Assembly: GCF_026262505.1 (NCBI RefSeq)
Contig: NC_067206.1
Span: forward strand, 124,001-188,000
Source of the DNA: Trichomonas vaginalis G3
Taxonomy: Eukaryota > Parabasalia > Trichomonadida > Trichomonadidae
Length of the DNA: 64,000 nt
Direction: 5' to 3'
This document shows positions 10,682 to 21,449 of this stretch, one piece after another. The first letter of the stretch is position 1, and each line of letters starts with the position of its first letter. The notes beneath the pieces were generated by a model, which saw only the letters and a list, made by a program, of their open reading frames with translations, had not been told where the DNA came from and did not search any database. A program made the translations under genes and the position numbers.

Positions 10682-10753
10682 GGCCCTGTAGCGAAATGGA
10701 TATCGTGTGTCCCTCCTAAGGATAAGATTGGGGGTTCGAGTCCCCCCTGGGCC
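10682..10753 (+). tRNA. tRNA-Arg (anticodon CCT)
   Basis: A 72-nt cloverleaf. The acceptor GGCCCTG pairs with CTGGGCC with one mismatch. The D stem is GCGA/TCGT. The anticodon stem TGTCC/GGATA carries loop CTCCTAA, giving anticodon CCT at 10715-10717, which reads AGG. The variable loop is AGATT. The T arm is GGGGG-TTCGAGT-CCCCC. Internal A and B boxes are intact and a T run follows immediately. No intron. Confidence 0.93.
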
Positions 10754-10762
10754 TTTTTTTTT
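10754..10762 (+). terminator. Pol III T-run terminator of tRNA-Arg
   Basis: Nine consecutive T residues directly after the last acceptor base. Confidence 0.8.
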
Positions 10763-10944
10763 GATAATCTTTCTTTTTGTTTGAAATGTCGAGTCAATTT
10801 TTGAAAGATTTAAATGATGAGTGTATCTTTATATGTACTATATTTATTGACCGAAAATTCAACAATACTTCGCATTTTCGTACATTTTGGAAATTCAATG
10901 AGTTCTATCAAATCATTTCTATCTTTTCTTTGTCATTTGATTGA

Positions 10945-11553
10945 ATGTCCTCTAACCAAAATTCACCCTTTTTTGGCGCAAGGGAACTAAAAGTGGTATT
11001 AATTGGAGATGCTTCAGTTGGTAAGACATCTCTTTTAACAAGATATATAACAGGTTCTCACACAAGCAACATATCACCCACACTCGGTGCTGCTTTTACA
11101 ACAAAATTAGTAGAGTCGGATGGAGAAAATGTTAAACTACAGATTTGGGATACTTCTGGCGAGGAAAGATACAGATCAATGGCACCATTATACTATCGTG
11201 GTGCCGCTGTAGTTGTTCTAGTATATGATTTGACAATAGAAAGTACGTATAGTAGCATTGATCACTGGCTGGAAGCATTACGCCAGCATGTTAACATGCA
11301 AACTACATTAATCTTATTAGTTGGTAACAAATTAGATCTTTTGAATACAAATAAGAGGGTTGTTTCACAGGAAGATGCCAAAAGGCACGCATAAGAAATA
11401 AATGCAGTATATTTCGAATCTAGTGCGGTTACCGGAGAAAATGTTGATGCAATTTTCCAAACAATCGCAAGACATTGCCCGAAGAATGTGCAAAGTAAAA
11501 AAGGTTCCAAGGAACTCTCAGGGGCTGAATCAAAAAAGAGAGGCTGCTGTTAA
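10945..11553 (+). CDS. Rab-family small GTPase interrupted by one in-frame TAA
   Basis: The frame from ATG 10945 gives a Rab5/21-like GTPase with P-loop GDASVGKTS, switch I Thr in SPTLGAAF, WDTSGEERY and GNKLD. It hits TAA at 11392-11394 (codon 150). The same frame then continues without a further stop to TAA 11551. The continuation supplies exactly what the shorter product lacks: the G5 motif ESSAVTGEN, the last helix and a C-terminal RGCC prenylation motif. The whole would be 202 codons, normal for a Rab. If translation stops at codon 150, the product loses base recognition and membrane anchoring. A recent nonsense mutation, readthrough or a sequencing error are the options. A TCATTT initiator-like motif lies at 10933. 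Confidence 0.85.
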
Positions 11554-11853
11554 ACAACCTTATAACACTATTTCAATCCTTATATTAAATCTTTTACCAT
11601 TATTGCTTTAGTTAATTTCTCTTGGTTTTTAAAAATTTTATATGAAATGTTTTCTATGATACAAAATTTGTCTTAAACTGAGATAATACTGTATCTATGG
11701 ATTTCAATGTTATCGTCTGATTGGTTGTTTTTTCAGATTATTTCAATCCGAAGAGTATTGTGATGTAAAAAGCTGAAATCGCATTATTTGTGATGATTGA
11801 CAAGATGAGAGAAGTGCATAATCGTATAGAAATTTTAATCAAAATTTTTTTTG

Positions 11854-12864
11854 ATGTTGAAAATTAATGCTGTAAATCCGATTACTCCGAATGAAATCAT
11901 CGATCTTGTGCTAAGACCACTGTCGATTGTTGGTGATATCAAAAAGCAAATCGGTGAAAATATTCAGACAAATCCAAAATTTATTAAAATTATTTACCAA
12001 GGAAGGATATTAATTGATGAATTAACTCTTGACTCGTATGGCATACAAGATAATGCAACAGTTTATTATACAGTCTCTAAAAAAGCACTCGAAGCAGAGG
12101 AAAAGAAAGAAAAAGTTAAAAAACCAGAGGATTACGAAACAGAAACACTCATGGATAAGATCGCAAACAGTCAACTGGGTAAGAAGATGATGGAATCTAT
12201 TGACGAAAACCCAGAACTCATTCAAAATCTCTTCAATCAAATTCCAAATTTCGATAAGGCAATAGACGATAACCCTGACATTGCGTATGCCATGAAAGAT
12301 AACGATTTTATTACAGATATGTTCAGGCAAACCACAGCAAAAGGCAACAAAAGAGTCGCGGCCCTGCAAATGGACAATATCGTCAATCAGGTCGAGCTTC
12401 ATCCCGAGCAAATATCTCTTTCTAGGCTGAATGGTATGGTTGATCGCTTCTACGAACCTCTAGCTGATGGAATGTTTTCAGAACCTCCGATTAAACTCGT
12501 AATTCCAACCGAAAAACCAGAAACTCCTTCTGTGCTGCCTATATCATACACAGGAGCAGCTGCATCTGCAATAAATAACGTTAAAAATGAAATACAGGAA
12601 GGAATGTCAAAAATTAACAGGGGAATTCTGGTTTTAAGGAAGAGAAATGTCTCTGTTTCCAAGAAATGCTACGAAACATTCAAGAGCTGTGTAATTCAGA
12701 GGCAAAATGAACCATTTAGAAACGCGTTCCCTTCTCAGCTTCAATTCCTAAAGGCAAGGGGATTCATCAACGAAGATAATGATATAATGGCTCTTGTTAA
12801 AGCAAACGGAAACATTCAAAAAGCAATTTCGTATTTGTGCGAAATTGAAGGTTCCCAAAACTAA
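11854..12864 (+). CDS. DSK2: Ubiquilin/Dsk2-like ubiquitin shuttle protein
   Basis: A protein of 336 residues from ATG 11854 (MLKINAVNPITPNE). Residues 1-75 form a ubiquitin-like domain with the typical KIIYQGRIL strand. Residues ~100-165 resemble an STI1/ubiquilin-type repeat, rich in NPELIQNLFNQ and NPDIAYAMKDN motifs. Residues ~290-334 form a UBA-like three-helix domain (FPSQLQFLKARGF ... NIQKAISYLCEIE). The order UBL-STI1-UBA is that of ubiquilins, which carry ubiquitylated clients to the proteasome. RPN2 of the proteasome lies elsewhere in this window but is not linked. The C-terminal UBA is degenerate. Confidence 0.82.
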   Translation: MLKINAVNPITPNEIIDLVLRPLSIVGDIKKQIGENIQTNPKFIKIIYQGRILIDELTLDSYGIQDNATVYYTVSKKALEAEEKKEKVKKPEDYETETLMDKIANSQLGKKMMESIDENPELIQNLFNQIPNFDKAIDDNPDIAYAMKDNDFITDMFRQTTAKGNKRVAALQMDNIVNQVELHPEQISLSRLNGMVDRFYEPLADGMFSEPPIKLVIPTEKPETPSVLPISYTGAAASAINNVKNEIQEGMSKINRGILVLRKRNVSVSKKCYETFKSCVIQRQNEPFRNAFPSQLQFLKARGFINEDNDIMALVKANGNIQKAISYLCEIEGSQN

Positions 12865-13253
12865 AACCAATGTTACTTCGGAGGTTCTGATTATATTATA
12901 TTGTATTTGACCATTTCTTCATGAATTTTTTTTCTAATTTGACGAGAAATTTTTATTTATTTGTTTATTTTCAAAATAAAGCAACAGTATAAATTAATGA
13001 AATGATCTGATTTTTGCATTGATGTTGATTTTAGAAGAAACGAAGTAATGAGACTGTTTTTGCACGTGAATATCAGTTATGATTAAAAATTTACCACCAA
13101 TGGAAATCCAATCAATTTCAAATGGTTTACAATAAGATTGTTCCTGTTATTAAGTGTGTTTTACTGTTTTTTAAATTATTAAAGGTTCTTTTTTATTTCA
13201 CTCCATATCAACTAGAAAATCTAGATTAGTCATGCATGAGTTCAGAAAAAATA
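12865..13253. other. AT-rich spacer between ubiquilin and an inverted-repeat element
   Basis: About 390 bp with no ORF, RNA gene or repeat that I can support. It ends where the 19-bp terminal inverted repeat of the next element starts. Confidence 0.45.
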
Positions 13254-13256
13254 TAT

Positions 13257-15535
13257 TTAAGGATACCCTTACGTGTCAGATTTTTTGCGCATACGAAGAA
13301 GTCATGCTAGACATGAGCTATAAACCTGAAATTTTAGCAACATATTTAAAACTTTTTAAACTACAATACACTTTAATATTCAAGAACAAAAATATTCTTT
13401 TTAGAAATTACATAATTATTTTATGTGAAATCTATATAAAAACATATTTTGCGAGCGTAACTTTTTTCTTTATAAGCACCTTATATGACTGATAAACTGT
13501 GAAGGCACATAATTGTTAATTCATAGAGTTGATATGTTTCCAAAATTGAGAGGAAATTTGAAAATTGAATACCCTTTCAATTCAATTTTCAAAAGATATC
13601 AGCTCCTTCAATAATTGAAGGACGATTTTGATCATTTGCTCTTAAAACAAGCATGCCATGGAGAAAAAAGTTACGCTCGCAAATCTGAAATATAACTATC
13701 ATATAAAAAAATTAAATTTCTAATTTTTTACTCTATAGATATTATTGGCCACTTGTGTAATGCATAAAAGTTTATGTCATATGCATACATTTGGAAGTAT
13801 GGGAGACGAGGGAAATTACTTCTATGAGGCACTAGGATTTTTAAAAATTTCTCTATCGGACTCACCATTCAATTTCTCGAAAATTAAAAAAAATCAATAA
13901 TAGCTAAAATGTATTATGCATAACAAATTTTAATGTTACACGGTATTTTTTGAACTTCATGACATGAATTTTCTTTATATTATTTTTTTTTTGGATTTTC
14001 TATGATTTATGCGATAGGCTGGAACAACATTGTAAGTGCAATGATATCATTTATAGAGAAATCTAAAACTTCAGCATTCAGAACTCGCAACCACAAAAAT
14101 ATTCATTTGCTAAGTAAGTAAAGTTGATTAAGTTCGACACTTAGCTTTTATACGTAAAACCAAGTGTGTATTGTTATTTCTTGTTAAATTATTGAGAAAA
14201 AAAAATTGTAAGAGAAACGATACTGATTATTGAAATAATATTGAGGGTAGCTGCAGATTTCTTCATTAACATGCCGGAAATTTGTTAATCTTGGTTTTCT
14301 ATCATAAAATCTGTCGAAGAATCTAAAAACGGAGATATGAAATAGAGATCATGTAAATCTAGAGTATCCTGTCAGAAAAATAGACTAAGCATGTAACCCT
14401 TTTTTGGTCATAAACACTTTTTACCACTTAGTCATACAGATGATCATTAAATTTAAACGAGCACTTTTTGTCAGAATTTATTCTTTTACAAAGACAGAAG
14501 ATTTTAGTATTATTTAATATTAGTGCTGTAGCAAAATTCAAAAAACGGTGAAAATTCAGTGAATTTGTGAATTCACATTTTTTTCGACATTTTTCTTGAT
14601 ATATCCATGCACATTAAGAACACAGCTTTGATACGCTTAAACAAGCATATTTCATATGAAATTGTTAAAGAAATAAACAATTTATATAAAAATTGCACTT
14701 ATGGGCAGTTTAGATATATAATTTATATATAACATATATACAAATCCATAGACAAAGTGCAATAACTACAATGTTGTAGAAAATTACAGCAGAAATACTG
14801 ACTTTTTGAAGGATAATAAGAATTCTTCTAAATGTTGTATTTTTATAATTTGATTGATTTTTTTTACTATTTCATTAATCTTTTATGAATAATAATTATT
14901 TTTAATATATGTGCTATTAAAATTTCAAATTTTGACTAATATATCTAAGTTATCTGAACGAAACATTTAGAAAATATCATACTTACATTGAAATAGCAAG
15001 TAGAGCATATTAATAGCAAGTTTCTTGGCTTTATATCTATCATCTATTGTTGTTTGATCAAACAAAATTCACTCTATTATATGGTGTCAATTAATTAAAA
15101 CAATTTTTAATAGTTATTTATTTAGTGCGAATAAGTGCAAACTCATAAATGAATAACTTAATAGTAGAAATGAATTATCTGATATAAATCTCACATTTTG
15201 TCCATCAGAAATACTTTAATTGCATACGCATAACTATTAGTAATACGTCTGGAGTGTCAATTAATAACAATCCCACAACAAGTAAAATTCAGATTTTTAT
15301 TAAACTTATTTTTTCCTAAAAGTTTTCTCAAATTACTATATATACATATGTGGATAAAATAATAGTAATATTGTAAAAAATTAGATAATTTTTTTTATTT
15401 GAGAACCTCTCAAAAGTTCATTCAATTTATCAATTGTTTCAGTTTGATGTATATTCATTTCTGGAGCCTAAAACTTTAGCAATCATGACAATATCATATT
15501 CTCTTTCTAACTACGCAATGTAAGGGTATCCTTAA
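13257..15535. mobile_element. 2.3-kb non-coding TIR element (TTAA/TA-bounded)
   Basis: TATTTAAGGATACCCTTAC at 13254-13272 is repeated in perfect inverted orientation at 15520-15538 (19 bp). The boundaries can be read as TTAA (13257-13260 and 15532-15535), as in piggyBac-like elements, or as TA with termini starting AGG, as in Tc1/mariner-like elements. Inside there is no convincing ORF and only AT-rich sequence, so this is a non-autonomous DNA-transposon-like element. It contains a smaller foldback at 13448-13683. Its right end lies about 11 bp from the stop codon of the HECT gene. No transposase is visible, so the superfamily is unresolved. Confidence 0.6.
13448..13683. repeat. 236-bp foldback nested in the 13-15 kb element
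   Basis: A perfect 22-bp inverted repeat: TTTGCGAGCGTAACTTTTTT starts the left arm (13448-13469) and the right arm is 13662-13683. The interior has further self-complementary pieces, for example around CAATTGAAGG. It may be a small MITE that inserted into the larger element. Confidence 0.55.
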
Positions 15536-15548
15536 ATAAAAATAATAT

Positions 15549-18500
15549 TTACGCGTTTTCGAATGATTCAGTATTTTCAACAGCTACTGCAATCATCTTG
15601 TAGGCATTCTCAAATGAAGTGTATCTTGGCATATGTAAAACGTGGAAGCAAGTTGAAGAAGTAGGCAATTTGTCGATCATTGCTCCGTTTGAATCAACTC
15701 TGAACTTGAACTGATTCGAAGAACTTGAAGGAGGCAACCTCGCTCTTCCTGTTGTGAACTTGATCAGCGCTGCTCTCTGTTCCGGAGTGAATTTCTGTAT
15801 GACTTGCAAGAAAATTGTCTGTTGGTCATCTGAAATTCCCTCGAATTTAACAATTTTCGCCAGTTCTTCGTAAGAACACTCTGGATCTCCGCAAGCACTG
15901 AATTCCAATGTGTCTGGGTCCAATGAACTTGGAACTCCTGTTTTAATATTCTGCATGAATCCAATTCTGACCCAGTTCATGTATTTCCGGAGTTCATTTA
16001 TTCTGAACTCGTTTGACAAAGCAATAAATTCATTCGCATTTGCCAATGTCACCTTTGAAGATCTTCCGAGTTGATTCAAAGAGTTTTCTTGACCTAAAGA
16101 GTCTTTTACAACGAAATTGAGGTTGAACTGTTTGCTGAATTCCTCTTCAGACATTCCAGAGTTGATAGACTCCTTGATACTTTCCATCGTGTTCTTGTAG
16201 TTGACGTCAATTTCGTAGATATCTTCAATAGTAATTTTGTTTGAAACCAAAAATCTCCAAACAACAGGAGCGAAATCAAATTCCTGGACTAATCCTGTCC
16301 TGATAACTAACAAAAGCAGAGCTCCAACCATCATGTACAGTTTGTCATTGTCTCTCAGGCTGTTGTTTGTTGGCACAAATATGAATTTATCCCTGTAATA
16401 TCCAACTTGAGAGATAGAATTCGGTGTTGGACAAACTATTCCGCAGTTTGGATTCCTCAGATCCAGACTTAGTTCTGTGACTAATTCTCTCGCCAAACCA
16501 CCCATATCTATACCTCTTTCGTTTGTGAAAGAAACCTTCCACGGCTGATCTGATCCATTTTTGAGTTTGTCTATAGTTACACTTCTGAAGATTTGGTAGA
16601 TGATGGAGCACCTTATGTCCTTCTCTGTTCCTTCCCTCAGTTTTCTTGCCATGTCTCTGTTGATGCTGATTTGTGGAACTGAATTATCGTTGTTGGCTCT
16701 GACAATATCCAGGAAAGATCTGAGCTTGAAAATAGGAGTGATGAAATTGTTGAAGTCATCACCGCCTTTGAGGTAGTCGTGGTTCTTCATCCAGTTGACA
16801 ATCAACAATGGAATCGATCTACAATACAAAAGAGACATTGGAAATCCAGTCAATTTCGGATTGTTTGCCAAAATTTCTGGATTGAAGTTTAGATCGAGTT
16901 CTGCGTTTTGGAATGTTGTTGAAGGAATACATCTCAGGATTGCCATGTCCAAGCTCTTGTTCCATCTCTGGCAGATCATCTTCATGTCGGAAACCAAGTA
17001 ATCCCTGTATTTCATGATGAATTCGTCGGAATCAACTTTTTCGTTTGTTTGAATAGTGAAGTTCTTCATCGACCAATTTTCGCCTGTACTCAAATTGATG
17101 AAGAACTCGTTGTGATTTGCTGTCTGGATTTCGTCCGTCCACTTGACTTTCTTTCCGTCTTTTGTAATAGAACATAAGTAGTCGTATTTGGTGTTACTCT
17201 GTTTGAAGACGAATTTGAACTTCTTTGGAACATAATAGCGGAATTTGATTTGAAGAGTTTTTCCATCATCAAGTAATTTCTGGTCGAAAGAAGGTAAATT
17301 CATCGCTGCAATCACCCAGAAATTGAGCAAAATATAGAATGGGAAAGATGTTATGTCTTTCGTCATCAAAAGTCTCTTGCACAAGTTAGTGATCTTCACG
17401 AAATCTGATTGTGAAGTGAGTTTGAACGGAATCATCTCAATTGGCAAAGAGAAACAGACTTTTGATGTATCTGGGACGTATTTGAACATCTCTTTCTCGC
17501 TTGGATTTGAGAATTCTGGGAAGAACTTCTTGATGTAAATGAGAGTTCTTTCCATGAAAATTTCTTTCATTTCCATAATGAAATTGGAGAACTGCTGTGA
17601 ATTGGTCGGATTCCACTGAATAATGTAGTTCAATCTCTGCAGGAATTCGCCAGAAATATCAATTGTGACTATATGCAAATTCTTTGACAAAAACGCCAAA
17701 ATGTTTTCTCCAAATGAGTTGAAATAGCTCGAATTAGCAATGATGGAATCAAACAATAAAACATAAAGTTTCTGTCTGTATTTCTGGAGAGTTTCTGGTT
17801 TGTAAACTGTCAAATGTAAACTCAAAAATCTGACAAAGTATTTGAAAGAAACAGCCAAATCTACGAACGTTCCGATCAAACTCTCATTTGAGAACTTGCT
17901 AAACGGAATCAATACAATGTAGAATTGGTCTTCCATTGCCATTTTGACTGTTACAGTATTGGATTTGATAACTAATACGTTATTTGACAAATTTTGACCA
18001 TTTACTTGGCAAATTATTTTATTTGTCTGATCTATTCCGCCTCTGATTGCGAACCACGCTGTTACTTCTTGTCTGGAGATTGTCACTTTGCCGTGTTTGA
18101 ACTGGCTTGACTTGATTACAACAGCGGAGGGATGGGAATCGATGACAGAATGGTAATGGACGTTGTTAAACCTCTGAACAAGAATGTTGAAGTATTTTTC
18201 AGTGAATTCTTGTATTTGTTCTGTTTTTTCAACATAATCAATGATTCTGTCAATAGCAGTCTTGTATAGGAACAGCTGTAATGACTTGGGAGGAGTCATT
18301 TTGTCGAAGATATCGTAATCAAAGTCAACTAAACATGATGGAATAATCTTGTCATTATACAACAAAAGTGACAAGAAAATTTTGATCAAATCTTCCATCT
18401 TTAGATTGAAGAAATTCATGACATAATCAACAGAAACATTTTGGTCATTCAGCATGTTTAAGAACAATAAGTTCTGGCTTTCTATCCTTGCTTTCGATGC

Positions 18501-20387
18501 ATAGCCACATCCGAAGTAATTCAGTGTTTCCGGAGACAAAACTCCCCACCACATTGGAGAAATCGTTGGCAACTGTGTCTTTGGCTTGAAAATGTTGTCT
18601 TGTTCAGAAACTTTGATTCTCAAACCGGTTGAATCATCTATTGCAGCTGCTTCTCCCTGTATGTTGCAAACAGTATCAATGACACTGTCAGGGACAACAG
18701 AGGCAAAGAGAGATCCGTTGAATGTTGAGTTATCTCTGGCGATGTTCGTGTTGTTGAATGAAATCGGCTGAGATTTCGGAGGGTTGAGTTTTGCAGTGTT
18801 TGCAGAGAATTTTTCGGATAATGTCTCTTTGAGTGTTTCTGCATCATATCTGAGCAATGACTGGAATCTGCTCTCGAATATCTGTGTTGTTAGTCTCAAA
18901 TCAACAACTGGTGGCAAATCATCTGGTAAAACTACAGATGTTTCTGTTCCAAAGAATTTATGAGATGCAGATTTTTCTGGCAAATAGAAATTGTAGCTGA
19001 CTTCGCTTTCTCCGTGGCATTGTATGATGAAACTGAATGAAAGGCTCTTTGTCATGATTGTCTCTATTGGAGATTTGTCATCTCCATTGTAGACTGTTGC
19101 CAACTTCATCAACGGATCGAGTTGGATGATGAACTTTGTTTGCGTGTCAAGTGTTGTTTGAATAACTTTGTTTGACAGGATATTTACTCTGTCATCTTTG
19201 TATTCAACGAAGAAAGAATCTCCATCGCCTTCTTCGACTGAGAGATTGATCAATCCGATTATGCAGTAGGCGCCTTTCGATGTTCGTTTGAATGTCATCA
19301 AACTAGGTCTGTTTTGCTGCAATGTTTGTGTCATGAAACAGTGAATTCCGGCTTTGCATGTAACTTTGTTTTTCTCGATGGAATATCTCGTTTTACTTAC
19401 AACATCAGAAGGAGAATGATAAGTAAATTGCAGCTCTTTAGAGTTCTTAGTAAAGAATCCTTCTGTATCGGATGATAAATGATGTCTTAATACTTTTCTG
19501 AAATATGCTAAATCTGATGAAAAAGTGACATATTTCAATTCAGAATTTTTGACAACCTGAGTGAATTGTTTCAAGAAACCAGAATTTGTCATGTAAACAT
19601 TGAAACTGTTGAGAATATAATAAGCCAAACATTCTTTCGGAATTGTTTTCTGTGTGTACATCATGTTTTCTTTGAAATAAGGGTTCAAAGCATCGTAATT
19701 TTGATACAAATCACTTGTGAAAGGAAGAATTGACATTGGAATGATGTTTGGACCATAGTGGATCTTTACGAATTGTGAATTGTTGGAAAATGGCATCTTC
19801 CATGCGTAATAGAAGTTGTTCTTGGCATCGAAGTGAACCATGTAATAGATCTGGTTCGTGTTTGTGTCTTTGATGAAAGAGAACCTTCTTGTTGCTTCGA
19901 TTATATTTGATAAAATTGAAAAGACACTGAAAAGATATTTTTCAGATGTAAACTTTTCAAATTTTTGGAAATTCTCTTTAGCTTTCTCTTGTCTGTTTTT
20001 ATCTGGTGAATTGTAGTCCAATATGAAGGTGATGATTTCATTTATCAATTCATCTTTCTGCTTCAATAAATTCCTTATTATATGGATAAACTGAGCGCAT
20101 CCATTCAACAAAACGCCGACAGATCTGACGTAACTTGTTGCAAACTGGTTTTCGTCATGGAATAAAGGATAATCTTTGAAGAAAAGAATTGGTTTTCCGC
20201 TTGAAATATCTCCTATTTTGCCGAAAATAATCGCCAATGTTTTAATTTTGTCTGTTTCTGTTTTGAGCAAATCCTGCATCAAAACAGCTGCGGAGTGATA
20301 ATCAGCTGGATTTCCTCTGATGAAAATGTCTTTGATGCTATCAATTGTCATAGGAATATGGCCGCTGAATGAATGAACTAATGTCAT
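15549..20387 (-). CDS. HECT-domain E3 ubiquitin ligase, intact C-terminal 1612 residues
   Basis: The uninterrupted 3' frame of the large HECT locus; the first ATG in this piece is 20387 (MTLVHSFSGHIPM). The last ~350 residues form the HECT domain: NERGIDMGGLARELVTELS, then FAPVVWRFLVSNK, and the C-lobe LPTSSTCFHVLHMP, whose Cys is in the place of the catalytic thioester Cys. It transfers ubiquitin from E2 to substrates. The upstream ~1200 residues are helical and beta segments without a named domain that I can place. Seen alone this would be a truncated ligase; the frame continues upstream across a TAA at 20406. Confidence 0.85.
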   Translation of the reverse strand: MTLVHSFSGHIPMTIDSIKDIFIRGNPADYHSAAVLMQDLLKTETDKIKTLAIIFGKIGDISSGKPILFFKDYPLFHDENQFATSYVRSVGVLLNGCAQFIHIIRNLLKQKDELINEIITFILDYNSPDKNRQEKAKENFQKFEKFTSEKYLFSVFSILSNIIEATRRFSFIKDTNTNQIYYMVHFDAKNNFYYAWKMPFSNNSQFVKIHYGPNIIPMSILPFTSDLYQNYDALNPYFKENMMYTQKTIPKECLAYYILNSFNVYMTNSGFLKQFTQVVKNSELKYVTFSSDLAYFRKVLRHHLSSDTEGFFTKNSKELQFTYHSPSDVVSKTRYSIEKNKVTCKAGIHCFMTQTLQQNRPSLMTFKRTSKGAYCIIGLINLSVEEGDGDSFFVEYKDDRVNILSNKVIQTTLDTQTKFIIQLDPLMKLATVYNGDDKSPIETIMTKSLSFSFIIQCHGESEVSYNFYLPEKSASHKFFGTETSVVLPDDLPPVVDLRLTTQIFESRFQSLLRYDAETLKETLSEKFSANTAKLNPPKSQPISFNNTNIARDNSTFNGSLFASVVPDSVIDTVCNIQGEAAAIDDSTGLRIKVSEQDNIFKPKTQLPTISPMWWGVLSPETLNYFGCGYASKARIESQNLLFLNMLNDQNVSVDYVMNFFNLKMEDLIKIFLSLLLYNDKIIPSCLVDFDYDIFDKMTPPKSLQLFLYKTAIDRIIDYVEKTEQIQEFTEKYFNILVQRFNNVHYHSVIDSHPSAVVIKSSQFKHGKVTISRQEVTAWFAIRGGIDQTNKIICQVNGQNLSNNVLVIKSNTVTVKMAMEDQFYIVLIPFSKFSNESLIGTFVDLAVSFKYFVRFLSLHLTVYKPETLQKYRQKLYVLLFDSIIANSSYFNSFGENILAFLSKNLHIVTIDISGEFLQRLNYIIQWNPTNSQQFSNFIMEMKEIFMERTLIYIKKFFPEFSNPSEKEMFKYVPDTSKVCFSLPIEMIPFKLTSQSDFVKITNLCKRLLMTKDITSFPFYILLNFWVIAAMNLPSFDQKLLDDGKTLQIKFRYYVPKKFKFVFKQSNTKYDYLCSITKDGKKVKWTDEIQTANHNEFFINLSTGENWSMKNFTIQTNEKVDSDEFIMKYRDYLVSDMKMICQRWNKSLDMAILRCIPSTTFQNAELDLNFNPEILANNPKLTGFPMSLLYCRSIPLLIVNWMKNHDYLKGGDDFNNFITPIFKLRSFLDIVRANNDNSVPQISINRDMARKLREGTEKDIRCSIIYQIFRSVTIDKLKNGSDQPWKVSFTNERGIDMGGLARELVTELSLDLRNPNCGIVCPTPNSISQVGYYRDKFIFVPTNNSLRDNDKLYMMVGALLLLVIRTGLVQEFDFAPVVWRFLVSNKITIEDIYEIDVNYKNTMESIKESINSGMSEEEFSKQFNLNFVVKDSLGQENSLNQLGRSSKVTLANANEFIALSNEFRINELRKYMNWVRIGFMQNIKTGVPSSLDPDTLEFSACGDPECSYEELAKIVKFEGISDDQQTIFLQVIQKFTPEQRAALIKFTTGRARLPPSSSSNQFKFRVDSNGAMIDKLPTSSTCFHVLHMPRYTSFENAYKMIAVAVENTESFENA

Positions 20388-20405
20388 CAAACTCAATGGA
20401 ACGTT

Positions 20406-21371
20406 TTAGATGTTGTTCTCAGGGAAAATGTGAGAAGTGATGTGACCAACTACATCCAAACTTTGAAGTTTCGGATTTTCTTTGATCATAACAAAAATGT
20501 ATAAAGTGCAGAGTGACAAAACACGTGTGTAAATGGGATTGTTCTCCATTTTTGTCACTTTTTGAATTATTTGAGAAAGTTTGTTCAAAACAAAATCTTT
20601 GTCTTTCCTGGCAATCGCTTGTAAAATGTTGAAAATGAATGTTGCGATTGTCAAAACAGCTGCAGGCTCATTTTGGAGCTCAAACATGTACTGTATTGAT
20701 CTCTCAAGAATTGCTTCGATGACAGGAGACTTAAATTCGCCTGTTTCTGGAAGAGTTTCGAAAAATTGAATGAAAAAGTCACTTTTCTTGAAAATGTCAA
20801 AAGAACTAATCGTTGTTTCTTTGAATTTGTTTGATATGATGAGATCAGACAGCAAAGCTATTGATGTAGAGATGTATCCCTTTGCCTCATTTGCCTTCAT
20901 CATCATTGAATACAAATCTTCCAAAGTAGACATAGAACAAATCAAATTTGTCACTTTCTTCAAATTTTCTGAGAACAAATCTTGATTTTCTTCAACATTG
21001 AATTTCAGTGATGGTTCGATATTCAACAAGAATATGCATTTCTTCATGTAGCTCTCCAAGTAAATATCGAAGTTTTCATCAATTTTATCTGAAAGAAAAC
21101 CATTTTGTATCTTCAAGGTGTTTGAATTTTGTTTTTGCTGCTTCAAAGTTCTCCTTGTTTTGTAGATCATTTCCATCATCTGTTTGAAATACAGTGAAAT
21201 ATTTGGTTTTTTATTGGATTTCAATGCATCAATCAACTCCAAAACGTTGTCAATCATTCCGAGTTGTTTGATGAAGCAGCTGAAAGTAACTCTTTCTATG
21301 TGTCTGTCTTCATCTGTCATTCTTTTGTTCATTGGATTTGGACATTTCTTGTATAAATAATCCATTAACAT
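20406..21371 (-). CDS. Middle segment of the HECT locus (between two in-frame TAAs)
   Basis: An open stretch of about 320 residues, first ATG at 21371, ending in FPENNI before TAA 20406. It is in the same frame as the HECT ORF downstream and as the frame upstream of TAA 21450. The sequence is helical and Lys/Leu-rich, like an armadillo-type spacer, with no motif I recognise. I treat it as part of the one giant gene rather than a separate protein. Confidence 0.5.
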   Translation of the reverse strand: MLMDYLYKKCPNPMNKRMTDEDRHIERVTFSCFIKQLGMIDNVLELIDALKSNKKPNISLYFKQMMEMIYKTRRTLKQQKQNSNTLKIQNGFLSDKIDENFDIYLESYMKKCIFLLNIEPSLKFNVEENQDLFSENLKKVTNLICSMSTLEDLYSMMMKANEAKGYISTSIALLSDLIISNKFKETTISSFDIFKKSDFFIQFFETLPETGEFKSPVIEAILERSIQYMFELQNEPAAVLTIATFIFNILQAIARKDKDFVLNKLSQIIQKVTKMENNPIYTRVLSLCTLYIFVMIKENPKLQSLDVVGHITSHIFPENNI

Positions 21372-21449
21372 TTTTACTTGTTCTTTTTCTTCTTTGTTTA
21401 TCAATTCAAATATAAATGTATCTTGTTTCGATTCTGCTTCTTTCTTTTC

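Noticed and set aside
13232-13492. Plus-strand ORF of 86 codons across the left terminus of the 13-kb element
   Set aside because: It spans the inverted repeat and has AT-driven composition with no recognisable motif, so it does not support a transposase.
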